64,000 nt of DNA from JACMLC01 sp963720235 (GTDB lineage: Bacteria; Acidobacteriota; Blastocatellia; Pyrinomonadales; Pyrinomonadaceae): contig OY970389.1 in the NCBI GenBank assembly GCA_963720235.1, positions 1,426,001-1,490,000 on the forward strand, given 5' to 3'. Shown here piece by piece: positions 1-8,255 of this stretch. The first letter of the stretch is position 1, and every line of letters begins with the position of its first letter. The position numbers were made by a program, and so were the translations under genes. The notes under the pieces are model-generated. The model was not told where the DNA came from. It did no database searches and saw nothing but the letters and a program-made list of their open reading frames with translations.

Positions 1-1
1 C

Positions 2-178
2 CTGTATGAAGTGACTGGTAGCAAAGGCAATATATACATGGTGCGTTGCTGGAAAGAGCGCACAGGGAAGTTTGTTGATTGCTCTTGCCAGACGAAAGAC
101 GGCGTGGCTTGCAAGCATGGCGTAGCTGCGATTCCGCTTCATTCATTCATGGCGCAAGCTCAGCCTGATATTCGCTAA
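2..178 (+). CDS. SWIM-type zinc-finger protein, C-terminal fragment
   Basis: Only the last 58 residues are inside the window; the reading frame is open from base 2 to a TAA at 176-178. The fragment contains a C-x-C ... C-x-H arrangement (CSC followed by ACKH), the signature of the SWIM zinc-binding domain found in transposases, SNF2-like and other DNA-associated proteins. It ends 20 residues after the finger. What lies upstream cannot be seen, so whether this is a full gene or a remnant is unknown. Confidence 0.55.
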   Translation: MYEVTGSKGNIYMVRCWKERTGKFVDCSCQTKDGVACKHGVAAIPLHSFMAQAQPDIR

Positions 179-246
179 AAGGTGATAGATAGCCGCCGAA
201 TCGACAATGAATTACTGCAACGTCTTTGGCGGCATTGGGAGAAGAT

Positions 247-1404
247 ATGGAAGAGAAAAAAACGCGGCCCCGAAGAAGCGGTTACATCAAAGAGAAGCGC
301 GCTGGCTTATATCTCGTTAGCATCTTCTTAGGTCGAGACGCGAACGGCAAACGTCGCTATGTTGCAAAGCAAATCAAAGGCTCAAGAAGTGATGCGCAGA
401 AATACCTCAATAAAGCATTAAGTGAGAAGGATCAGGGCATCTTTGTTACGCCTACAGCACTCACGGTTGATGGCTATCTAAAAAAGTGGCTTGAATCGGC
501 AGCCCGCCCGCGCGTCTCACGGCGAACGGCTGACGGCTATGCAGGTTTGATTGAGAGATACATAAACGTCCCGCTTGGGCATAAGCGTTTAGACAAGTTG
601 CAACCTTTAGACATTCAAAAGGTCTATGGCGAGATGCAGATGCGCGGACTAAGCGCGCGAGTAGTCCGACACACCCATTCAGTCCTTCACAATGCACTCA
701 AGCAAGCCTGTAAGTGGGGCTTGCTTCCGCGTAACCCTTCTGACCTTGTAGAGCTTCCGAAGGTAGCGCACAAAGAGCGGCGCGTCTTATCGCCAGATGA
801 GGCGCAAGATTTTCTCAAGGCCGCAGCCATCATGCCGCACGGATTGATTTTCGAGTTCGCACTATTTACGGGCATGAGGCCAGAAGAGTATTTAGCCCTG
901 CAATGGTCAGATATGGATTTCGAGCACGGCAGAGCACAAGTCAGACGTGCGCTCGTTCGTCACAAGAAGAACTGGAGCTTTGAAGAACCGAAGACGGCAC
1001 GCTCGCGCCGCACGGTCTTTCTTTCGTCACAATTGCTACACAAGCTGACTATTCACAAGCGCAAGCAGGCGGAGGTTAGATTGAAGCTTGGCGCATTGTG
1101 GCAAGCCTTCGATCTGATTTTTTGTGGCGAACAGGGAACACCCTTATCAATCCCTAATATTACCTATCGCTACTTTCGTCCGATACTCGAAAAGGCAAAT
1201 CTGCCGCGCATCCGTCTTTACGATCTGCGCCATACCTGCGCTACATTATTATTAGCAGCGAATGAGCATCCAAAAGTTGTAAGTGAGCGATTAGGCCATG
1301 CCAGCATAACCTTGACGCTGGATACTTACTCTCATGTATTGCCATCTATGCAACAGGCAGCAACAGAAAAACTGGAGAGGATTCTGTTTGATAGAAAAAG
1401 GTAA
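247..1404 (+). CDS. Tyrosine recombinase / integrase of the left island
   Basis: Site-specific recombinase of the phage integrase family that cuts and rejoins DNA through a tyrosine. The order is an N-terminal Arm-type DNA-binding segment, a core-binding SAM-like domain, then the catalytic domain. Catalytic landmarks are GMRPEE (first Arg), YDLRHT (second box, with Tyr in place of the usual His), LGHAS, and the nucleophile in LDTYSHV near the C terminus. The frame is open from a TTG at 226, but the ATG at 247 is preceded by GGGAG at a good distance, so I take 247. It points towards the A+T-rich HEPN genes and probably mobilised them. It is distinct from the prophage integrase at 43799. Confidence 0.9.
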   Translation: MEEKKTRPRRSGYIKEKRAGLYLVSIFLGRDANGKRRYVAKQIKGSRSDAQKYLNKALSEKDQGIFVTPTALTVDGYLKKWLESAARPRVSRRTADGYAGLIERYINVPLGHKRLDKLQPLDIQKVYGEMQMRGLSARVVRHTHSVLHNALKQACKWGLLPRNPSDLVELPKVAHKERRVLSPDEAQDFLKAAAIMPHGLIFEFALFTGMRPEEYLALQWSDMDFEHGRAQVRRALVRHKKNWSFEEPKTARSRRTVFLSSQLLHKLTIHKRKQAEVRLKLGALWQAFDLIFCGEQGTPLSIPNITYRYFRPILEKANLPRIRLYDLRHTCATLLLAANEHPKVVSERLGHASITLTLDTYSHVLPSMQQAATEKLERILFDRKR

Positions 1405-1448
1405 TAAAGGTAGTTAGCTGTTGCAGATGTAAAGAAGGTATAGGTGTT

Positions 1449-2963
1449 TCAGTTGTCAGCCCCCGTGTTTTCAGAGGTTATATGAATAGCTTTCTGAGAA
1501 AGCAGAATCTGTTCAGGCTTCCATTCTTTATATGCAACCCAAGTAGAGAGAAACCAAGAGCTAATTGTTGATTTCTCAATATTCCATCCCAGAACAGCTA
1601 AAATCATACGCTCAACCGTCCATTGCAAATGGAGCTTTGCAAATATTAAAGCCTTCAGATGCTCATGGTTGAAATGTTCTCCGTGAACCAGCTTATTTCT
1701 CAACTCGGAAAGTGAAACTCCACTTTTGTTGTTAGTGACTTGCCATAAGTCTTGCAAGCTAACAGCATAGTGATTACAAAACTGCTCAAAGGCCGTAGCA
1801 AAGGAAATTCTATTTAACTCCGATAGTTTATCTTTCATATGCCGTTTTTTATCATAGTCATTTTCTGGCAAATCAATCTGGTCTATATACATCTTTAGAG
1901 CTTTACGAATTTTATTCCACTGCTTTTTTTGCTCAGTATCGTTTTGCTGAAAAACGTATTCCAAGCCTTTCTTCCTACGAAAATATAATACAAGCATTTC
2001 GAGCGCAGTGTAGAGAGTGACAAATTCGCTTTCAAGTATACTGTTCTTTATAGGGATAGTGAGGCTAATAGCACGGCGCAGGGGATCATTCGGAGTAAAG
2101 GAGAGAAATGATGAATATGCGACTTTCATGAAATCTGCAAAGTCAGATTTCTCTATTAGATTTTCCCTTAACGACCTTTGAGGATTAGGCTTATCAGGAA
2201 TGGTTCGATTTCTGATATAGTGTTTCACATACATGTGTGAGTCTGACCCACTCCATCCTAGACAAACACACCATTGCCTTGCGGCAAAGGAAGCAAGTAG
2301 TAATACATCATTCAATTTATGGAGCGTTTCAGGGATTTGGGGGCTATCGGCTGTCGCACCTTCTATTTTGAAACCTGCAACAAGTTCATCAAATGATACG
2401 GTATCTCCTTCATCATTTTCGTAATAACGATAATGTTTCTCAAAAGTTATATGTATCTGATTTATATCAAATTCAAATTTCCAAGCGGTTTCGACTTCTG
2501 CGTTTCCAGTATAAGAACGACTGATAATGCCGGCAGGCTCCAGTAAAGGATTACCAGTAACCCAAAAACTACCATTAACTGTGCCAAGGTTATGCTCACT
2601 CTTCACACCATTAAAAAATTGAGTAAGAGTTAAATCTTCGGGACTTCCGACCATTAGATATTCGCGAATATCTTTACCATGAAAGTTTGTTTGCACACCT
2701 TTGTCTGCGAACACTTTATTAGCCGAAATCAGCATAAAGATTTCGCCATTAAAGTTCTTGACCTCCCCACTAACAGAGTATTGCCAAATAGGGAGTCTGG
2801 TTAATCGTTTAGCTTGCTCTTCGGTAGGGAACAGACGTAATTCAAGTGAATCAGTCATCTTAACGGGGAGATAGACACGACATAGGACATCTTTCCCTAC
2901 TTCAACGCTATTAAAGGTAATATTTGCTTTGAAAACAAAATCTTCTTTCCTGTTCTGAACCAT
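1449..2963 (-). CDS. HEPN-domain protein, ApeA-like (putative anti-phage RNase)
   Basis: A 504-residue protein with a beta-rich N-terminal half and an alpha-helical C-terminal half. Around residues 420-426 it carries RNKLVHG, the R-N-x-x-x-H motif of HEPN ribonucleases. Size, two-part layout and motif resemble ApeA, a HEPN anti-phage nuclease with an N-terminal sensor domain; the N-terminal domain is not recognised with certainty. A+T content is visibly higher than in the host genes. It sits between an integrase and another HEPN gene, a typical island setting. A 20-bp upstream segment is shared with that second HEPN gene, suggesting joint control. The defence role is inference. Confidence 0.55.
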   Translation of the reverse strand: MVQNRKEDFVFKANITFNSVEVGKDVLCRVYLPVKMTDSLELRLFPTEEQAKRLTRLPIWQYSVSGEVKNFNGEIFMLISANKVFADKGVQTNFHGKDIREYLMVGSPEDLTLTQFFNGVKSEHNLGTVNGSFWVTGNPLLEPAGIISRSYTGNAEVETAWKFEFDINQIHITFEKHYRYYENDEGDTVSFDELVAGFKIEGATADSPQIPETLHKLNDVLLLASFAARQWCVCLGWSGSDSHMYVKHYIRNRTIPDKPNPQRSLRENLIEKSDFADFMKVAYSSFLSFTPNDPLRRAISLTIPIKNSILESEFVTLYTALEMLVLYFRRKKGLEYVFQQNDTEQKKQWNKIRKALKMYIDQIDLPENDYDKKRHMKDKLSELNRISFATAFEQFCNHYAVSLQDLWQVTNNKSGVSLSELRNKLVHGEHFNHEHLKALIFAKLHLQWTVERMILAVLGWNIEKSTISSWFLSTWVAYKEWKPEQILLSQKAIHITSENTGADN

Positions 2964-2969
2964 GTTTTA

Positions 2970-2989
2970 TAATTTAGCAGACCATTGGC
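2970..2989 (-). promoter_or_regulatory. Shared upstream element, copy 1
   Basis: On the minus strand the element reads GCCAATGGTCTGC followed by an A/T-rich stretch and lies a few bases before the ATG of the 504-residue HEPN gene. Nearly the same segment precedes the second HEPN gene at 4244-4264. Such identity between two otherwise unrelated starts suggests a common promoter or operator. Confidence 0.4.
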
Positions 2990-3144
2990 TGCCCGATGGA
3001 ATTGAAGGTGAAAAGGGCCTCAAATATCTGTTATACCAAGACATCATGCTTATGAAAACTAGAACAAGTGCTTGTACATCCACAAATTTCAGACTGTCTT
3101 TATCTTACTGCTCGTGATTTACATTTAGACTGTTTATTTTCTAT

Positions 3145-4236
3145 CTATTCATCGCTATAGTGGCCCATCATACCTTCACACCACATACACCCTGTTAAAT
3201 AAGTGTTCTCATAACTGCCAGCTACAAAAGTATTGCACCAAGCGCATTCTATTGCTTGGGAATGTATGTATTGGCAGTGCAAACAAAGCCACTGGTCATT
3301 GAAGGGTACAACTGTAGGCTTCTCAGCGTATTCACATTCACTGCAATAAGCATGTACCTCTCCTGCGTCCAAAGCTTCTTTAGGATCAAGATTCTCATCT
3401 TGCGCGCCGAGATTATCTATCAAATAGTCTAAATCAATATCAGTCTCGCAGTTCTCGCACGTACCCCAACCATCTTTTACTTCAACCTCTTGGCTGCAAT
3501 TCGGGCAAGATACAATAAGCCTGCTAGTATGCCAGCCACAAACTTTACATTTAAGTTGTGTAAGAGGAGCTTGGGAATCGTCAACTCTAGCTGCACGGAA
3601 ACCACAGCTTGAGCAAACATAACAACGTCTGCCTCTGTTTATTTCTTTTTCTATTTCGGGAAGTAGAACTTCATACTTAGCCTTTAAGAATTGTTTCAGT
3701 CTATTCATCTCTGAAACCAATTCATCAAAGCTCTCTTCATATTCTTGAAAATGAATATTCCACTTTCCCGTAAGTAAGCGATACAAAAAGAGCCACGCTT
3801 TACTTAACTCAGCTACTGTATTTTGTAGAGTTTCTTCATCGGGTTCTTCAGCCTATTGGGAATGAAAGAAATGAACAAGCTTATTTCTATGTTTTCGGAG
3901 ATCATTGAATGAGTTCATTTCTTCATCTGTAATGTTCTCACTAGAAATATTTTTCAACCGCTTCGTAGCTTGTTCAAGAGTAACAGATTGGAAGTCTCCA
4001 TCCCTGAATTTAGTAATGCTTGCATCTTCCGGCTTGGCAATAATCAATGACCAGTGCTCTCTCATCAACCGTGCCTTAAAGAATAGCTCTACGGCAGAAA
4101 AAAAGTTGATAATTGAGTATTTGGGCCTGTCTTCTATCTCGGCTGTAGCACGCTCTAAGAAATCAATCGCGTTCTTAACCAACAGGTCAAACATGCCTTC
4201 TGTAAATTTTGATATTTCTTCATTTGTAAGTCGCAT
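3145..4236 (-). pseudogene. HEPN plus multi-zinc-ribbon protein, split by an in-frame TAG
   Basis: Reading leftward from ATG at 4236, the first part is a helical HEPN-like domain ending in LRKHRNKLVHFFH (R-N-x-x-V-H motif). It then meets TAG at 3853-3855. The frame stays open beyond the TAG without any shift for about 235 more codons to 3145. The second part carries several C-x-x-C knuckles (for example CYVCSSC, CKVC, CPNC, CENC, CSEC, CLHC, CAWC). The continuous frame strongly suggests one original protein of about 363 residues interrupted by a nonsense change. Alternatives are a real two-gene split (TTG at 3786 could start the second part), readthrough, or a base-call error. The neighbouring gene is also HEPN, which fits an RNase-based defence island. 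Confidence 0.6.
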
Positions 4237-4243
4237 AAACAAT

Positions 4244-4264
4244 TAAGTTTGGCAGACCATTGGC
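4244..4264 (-). promoter_or_regulatory. Shared upstream element, copy 2
   Basis: Minus-strand GCCAATGGTCTGC, then an A-rich tail, immediately upstream of the HEPN/zinc-ribbon gene. It matches the element at 2970-2989 except at two pyrimidine positions and a one-base length difference. An overlapping second half-repeat TCTGCCA lies just upstream. Confidence 0.4.
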
Positions 4265-4276
4265 AGACTAAATGGC

Positions 4277-4302
4277 TACGGGCAGCTTGTTAGCTGCCCG
4301 TA
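4277..4302 (-). terminator. Hairpin downstream of tRNA-Cys
   Basis: Perfect 11-bp inverted repeat (TACGGGCAGCT, 4-base loop, AGCTGCCCGTA) lying 14 bases beyond the CCA end of tRNA-Cys in the direction of its transcription. No clear T-run follows, so it may act as a processing or termination hairpin. Confidence 0.5.
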
Positions 4303-4316
4303 ACTTGTTGATTCTA

Positions 4317-4391
<75 letters not shown>

Positions 4392-4465
4392 GTCTTGAAA
4401 ATAAAGAACTTACAGGGCCTTGTTACTTTTGTATCTGACCTCTAAATGCCTGAATCCCTCAAAGG

Positions 4466-4485
4466 TCACTACAGTTTTCACTACA
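4466..4485. promoter_or_regulatory. Candidate integrase arm-type site, left end
   Basis: Two direct CACTACA units separated by five bases, about 75 bp inside attL. The same 20-bp segment with one mismatch lies about 79 bp inside attR (45524-45543). A near-palindrome (AGTTGA-4-TCAACT, 4492-4507) follows. The position and mirrored spacing are those of arm sites in an attP. Confidence 0.55.
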
Positions 4486-4602
4486 TCTAAAAGTTGACTT
4501 ATCAACTCTCAAAGCCCTTCAAATAGCAGGGAAGTAACTTACTATAAGCATTACGTTTCGTCAATTTTGCTTGAATTGAAATAGAGAAGTGCAATCGGAG
4601 CA

Positions 4603-4641
4603 TTGACTTTAGACAATTATGGGCTTATGAAATAATTGTCT
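4603..4641 (+). promoter_or_regulatory. Promoter overlapped by a 10-bp inverted repeat
   Basis: TTGACT (4603-4608), a 17-bp spacer and TATGAA (4626-4631) form a good vegetative promoter 45 bp before the first prophage gene. A perfect inverted repeat, AGACAATTAT (4611-4620) and ATAATTGTCT (4632-4641), covers the spacer and the -10 flank, as an operator would. It probably controls the 4676-8255 operon. Confidence 0.5.
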
Positions 4642-4675
4642 CCCTGAATAGTGCGCCTTTACCAAAAGGTTTGCC

Positions 4676-5383
4676 ATGTACGAACGCCCACGCAAAAAAC
4701 CGCGATTGAGCAGGGGTACGTATTTTGTCCTCGCCATAGCTAGCGTCTTTGTCTTCGGAAACATTTCATACCTGTTTTACAAGCTTGCTAAAAAAGAGCC
4801 AGAGGTAGTGCATGTCGTTCCCAGTCCTACGCCTGCTCCTCGTCCAATTCCGGTTTATACACCTACACCAAAACCAACACCGGAACCTACATCTGAACTG
4901 ACACCAGAGCCGACCCCGGAATCTACTCCAAAGCCTACTCCTACGCCATTAAAACCTTCTTCTGTAAAACGTGTTGGTGAAGATGAATGGCGAGTTTATC
5001 TGACTAATAAACATGAATGGTTTGATACTCAAATCCCTATTATTGCTGGTCAGAACTTCTCTTACGATTTTAATTCTAAAGGTGAATTTTTGGTAAAACT
5101 CAATAACCATGTGTTCTTTAATAAAGATTTTTATGTGCTGGAATTTCGTGAAAATGCAGATGGTTATGAACGAGTTGATTATGATTTTAGGGATACAATC
5201 AAATTACGAATTAATGAGGATGTTTCCGCAGATGAAATATGGCTTGTTGTTAAAGTGACAAGCTATATGTGGGGGACTCATGCTATGAATGTTTTCTGTC
5301 CCTTTTACGGAGACACACCTAAACATCATGAACCAGCAATTAGATGGGCAAAGGCGATGAGAGCAAAACTTTCTCGTCCATGA
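4676..5383 (+). CDS. Membrane-anchored protein with Thr/Pro-rich stalk
   Basis: 235 residues. A basic N terminus is followed by one membrane segment (about residues 15-38). Next comes a roughly 45-residue stalk of repeated TPxP/TPEPT units, then a C-terminal globular domain (about 95-235) that I do not recognise. The topology suggests a bitopic protein with the C-terminal domain held away from the membrane. It is first in an operon with a second membrane protein, a HerA/VirD4-type ATPase and a replication-relaxation-like protein, so a part in a DNA-transfer complex is possible. That role is inferred from context only. Confidence 0.65.
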   Translation: MYERPRKKPRLSRGTYFVLAIASVFVFGNISYLFYKLAKKEPEVVHVVPSPTPAPRPIPVYTPTPKPTPEPTSELTPEPTPESTPKPTPTPLKPSSVKRVGEDEWRVYLTNKHEWFDTQIPIIAGQNFSYDFNSKGEFLVKLNNHVFFNKDFYVLEFRENADGYERVDYDFRDTIKLRINEDVSADEIWLVVKVTSYMWGTHAMNVFCPFYGDTPKHHEPAIRWAKAMRAKLSRP

Positions 5384-5393
5384 GGAGGCACTG

Positions 5394-6176
5394 ATGTCAA
5401 CATTGTATTGGGAACTAGCTATCTTAACGGCATTTGCGGGACTTGTTTTATTTGGGATATTTCTGTGGAAAGCTATGTTTAGTTATAAGGAAGAAAGTTC
5501 CGACCTTGATGAGAACATAGCAGAACTTCATGCAATGGATTCTATTTATCATACTACGTTGTCTGCTAATCATGCCGCAGCTCCGCTTGATGCCCAGATT
5601 AATCTGTCTGACAAATTGCTTCAACGCATTATCCAGAAAATAGGTGTGGAGCCAACTATATTGGAAGCGATGGCTTTAGCCCGAACGCGACTTCTTGCTA
5701 TCCCCACATCTATTGATTTGGCGAAAAAGGCAGACAAGCGCAGGCTAACGGAACAGGAACACCAACACGTTTTAGATGATGCTTCGTTCGCTAATACTAA
5801 GATGGTTTTAGATAAAGCGACAGCAATGGGGTTAGACCCTGTAACTTATCCCGAGGTACAGAAGCGAATGCTGCTTGACAAGCAAGAATTGGTAAAGCGA
5901 TGGGAAGAGTTTATGCAGGATTTAGATTCTTCTTTTATGTATGAAGAAGTAGAGTATCAAAAGCTCTATATACAACTTCGGCATATTGCTGCGCTTCATC
6001 GTAAATCAGAAACTCTTCCAGAGGGAAGAACAAAGATTCTCTTGGAAAAACACATAACCTTTATGGAGAATAATTTCCATGAGCGACAACAAGTTCTTCA
6101 AAGCAAGACACAAAAAGAGTCCCAAGGAAGCTTTGAGGATACCGACTTTGGAGGAGACGAGGAAGAAGATACATAA
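5394..6176 (+). CDS. Membrane protein with long helical cytoplasmic region
   Basis: 260 residues. One N-terminal membrane segment (about residues 6-26) is followed by a charged, mainly helical region rich in Glu, Lys and Gln. GAGGAGG stands just before the ATG. The 3' end overlaps the next gene by 98 bp in another frame. The domain is not recognised. Its place between the stalk protein and the ATPase suggests a membrane partner of that ATPase (inference). Confidence 0.65.
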   Translation: MSTLYWELAILTAFAGLVLFGIFLWKAMFSYKEESSDLDENIAELHAMDSIYHTTLSANHAAAPLDAQINLSDKLLQRIIQKIGVEPTILEAMALARTRLLAIPTSIDLAKKADKRRLTEQEHQHVLDDASFANTKMVLDKATAMGLDPVTYPEVQKRMLLDKQELVKRWEEFMQDLDSSFMYEEVEYQKLYIQLRHIAALHRKSETLPEGRTKILLEKHITFMENNFHERQQVLQSKTQKESQGSFEDTDFGGDEEEDT

Positions 6177-7551
6177 AGGTCTTCATACCAATTATGAACT
6201 TCATTCTCTTGGAACTTCTACAGAAGAAGGCGCTCTCTGGATTTCAGAAGAAGAACGTGAGTCCCACATGCACATCATCGGGACGACCGGAGAGGGTAAG
6301 TCTCGCTTCATTGAATACCTGATTAGGAACGATATTAAAAATGGCAACGGGGTTTGTTTTTTAGACCCTTCAGAGAACGGTGACACCATGCGCCGGATTC
6401 TGAAATATTGCGCCAAGATAAGTCATAAGAAAGTATGCCTCATAGATTATAGAACTCTCCACACCCATAATCGTGTTTCCTGCCTTCAGCCCTTTCATTA
6501 CGAGAAGTCATACAAAACCGCTTCGGTCGCTTATATTGACGATACGATACGCACCGTTTTTCAACAGAAAGATCAATCTGAAACGGCTCGTATAAATCGC
6601 TATCTTCCCGCTCTCCTGCATTGCCTCTGGAACGCAGAAATGACACTACATGAGGCGATATACTTTACCGAGTACAAGCACTCGGCTCCGAGAAGAAAAG
6701 CCATCCTGAGCCATTCTGTTGCGTTAGATAGACACAGACTAATACTGGATGAAGTGTTTGACACCTACTACCGTTTTAATACTGAATTTTCCTCTACAGT
6801 AAGACGATTAGAACCCTTTTTTGATTCAACTCTTGATCTAATGTTCGGAGCTGATAAGGGAGTGGATTTTGTAAAAATGATTGCCGAGGGATGGGTAATC
6901 CTAGTTAATTTATACAGCGGTTTTGGGTTTGAACCTCTCCATACTCGGTTGCTGGGAACCACAATAATCAACGAAATTATTTTTGCGTTAGATAGGCTTC
7001 GTGGCAGGGGATGGAAAGGGGTTTATTATCTGTATATTGATGAAGCAGGAAGATATTCTAACCGAAATCTTGCTGACATACTTTCTTTTAAGCGTAAAAG
7101 TGGTTTGAGAGTCACAATCGCGCATCAATACTTTAAGCAGTTTGAAGACCCCTATATTTTAGACGCTCTCAAAAATGGCCCTAAGTTAAAGGTGATGTTC
7201 AATACTCCCAATCCTCACGACCGCTTAGAAATGATGAAGCTCCTCGGTTACGGAGGAGAGATACCGCCTTCAATAGCTCAATACACTAATCAAGATTTGC
7301 CTAAACAGTACGCCATTATCAAGAAGGTAAAAGACTCGCCGCTTAGGGTGCGGATACCGGATGTAAAAGATATTGAGTTAGATAAGAGGAAGCTTGATGA
7401 ATATGTATTTCAGTGCTTAACCCATCCTTGGAACTTCACGCCGGATCAAATTCGGGAGCAGATGGAAAGACGATTTGATTCTGTTCCTGTTGAGCCACCA
7501 AAGAAGCCGGGAAGAAAACCTAAGTCCACACAAAAGACTGTCTTTGATTAA
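6079..7551 (+). CDS. HerA/VirD4-type DNA-translocating ATPase
   Basis: 490 residues. Walker A GTTGEGKS lies at about residues 68-75 and Walker B YLYIDEAG at about 316-323, with an Arg/Gln-rich region after it (VTIAHQYF). This is the layout of the FtsK/HerA/TraD superfamily, in particular single-domain coupling proteins that pump DNA. No membrane segment is present; the two upstream membrane proteins could supply an anchor. The basic C terminus (KKPGRKPK) may bind DNA. The start at 6079 overlaps the preceding gene by 98 bp, but GGAGA is well placed. Such a gene is unusual in a phage with podovirus structural genes and suggests replication-linked or conjugation-like DNA movement. Confidence 0.8.
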   Translation: MSDNKFFKARHKKSPKEALRIPTLEETRKKIHKGLHTNYELHSLGTSTEEGALWISEEERESHMHIIGTTGEGKSRFIEYLIRNDIKNGNGVCFLDPSENGDTMRRILKYCAKISHKKVCLIDYRTLHTHNRVSCLQPFHYEKSYKTASVAYIDDTIRTVFQQKDQSETARINRYLPALLHCLWNAEMTLHEAIYFTEYKHSAPRRKAILSHSVALDRHRLILDEVFDTYYRFNTEFSSTVRRLEPFFDSTLDLMFGADKGVDFVKMIAEGWVILVNLYSGFGFEPLHTRLLGTTIINEIIFALDRLRGRGWKGVYYLYIDEAGRYSNRNLADILSFKRKSGLRVTIAHQYFKQFEDPYILDALKNGPKLKVMFNTPNPHDRLEMMKLLGYGGEIPPSIAQYTNQDLPKQYAIIKKVKDSPLRVRIPDVKDIELDKRKLDEYVFQCLTHPWNFTPDQIREQMERRFDSVPVEPPKKPGRKPKSTQKTVFD

Positions 7552-8255
7552 TGACCCTCAAACGAACGGAGACAATTAAACATTTAGAGCGCGAGAAATG
7601 GCTGACTGCTATGCAGCTATCCAAGCTCTTTAAGAGTGGCTATTCAGGTACGACAAGGCTTCTCAATCGGATGGTAGATGACAAGCTGATAGGGGTTCAT
7701 AAGGTAGGCCAGAACGACCCTCTTTATTTCTTCCTTCCCCAGACTAAAGCGCCCACCGTTTTCAAGCACACCCACGAAAGAAGCTGTGCGGATATTTACG
7801 TTGCGTATGAAAACACCGACCTCGTACAGAGATGGACTGTCCCCGAAAACCTAGATGACTATCAAGAGTATGTAAAAGTGGGTTTACTTCCCGACCGGGT
7901 ATCAGTTATCGCAGGAAAGATAGTGTTTTGGGAGATAGACCTGGGTACGGAGAGCTACAAGACTATATCCGACAAAATACCTCTTTACATAAGTCTGGGG
8001 AAAAGACACCCCGAGCATAGGTTCCATGTGGTTTTTACCACCAAGGATTACTACCGATTCAAGAACGGAAGGAAAGTCCTCCGGCAGAGTGCCAAAGCGA
8101 GGGCCAAAAGAATCCTCCTTGACCTGATGGAATACAAACGTGGGAATCAGTTTATAGTCGGACAGCATGATTCTATCGTCAACGACCCATTAGGTGCTGT
8201 TTTTGCCTCACCTTTGACACCTGATAGGCTCATTTCCCTGAATGATTTAATGTAA
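7551..8255 (+). CDS. Replication-relaxation-like protein
   Basis: 234 residues. An N-terminal winged-helix-like region (about 1-65) precedes a domain with HERSCADIYVAY, LPDRVSV and FWEIDLGTES, ending in a K/Y-containing strand. This pattern matches the replication-relaxation family found next to TraG/FtsK-like genes on plasmids and conjugative elements, and has a restriction-endonuclease-like core. The gene abuts the ATPase, so the two are translationally coupled. Its likely role is binding or processing an origin or transfer site; the non-coding block just downstream would be the natural target (inference). Confidence 0.65.
   Translation: MTLKRTETIKHLEREKWLTAMQLSKLFKSGYSGTTRLLNRMVDDKLIGVHKVGQNDPLYFFLPQTKAPTVFKHTHERSCADIYVAYENTDLVQRWTVPENLDDYQEYVKVGLLPDRVSVIAGKIVFWEIDLGTESYKTISDKIPLYISLGKRHPEHRFHVVFTTKDYYRFKNGRKVLRQSAKARAKRILLDLMEYKRGNQFIVGQHDSIVNDPLGAVFASPLTPDRLISLNDLM

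Noticed and set aside
192..233. GCCGCC/GGCGGC pair upstream of the left integrase as a tRNA or att remnant
   Set aside because: The 30-base loop does not fit a tRNA and there is no convincing match to tRNA-Cys beyond scattered words.
6079..6176. A later start for the ATPase to avoid the 98-bp overlap
   Set aside because: No well-placed ATG with a ribosome site occurs soon after 6176, and the 6079 ATG has GGAGA ahead, so the overlap is accepted.
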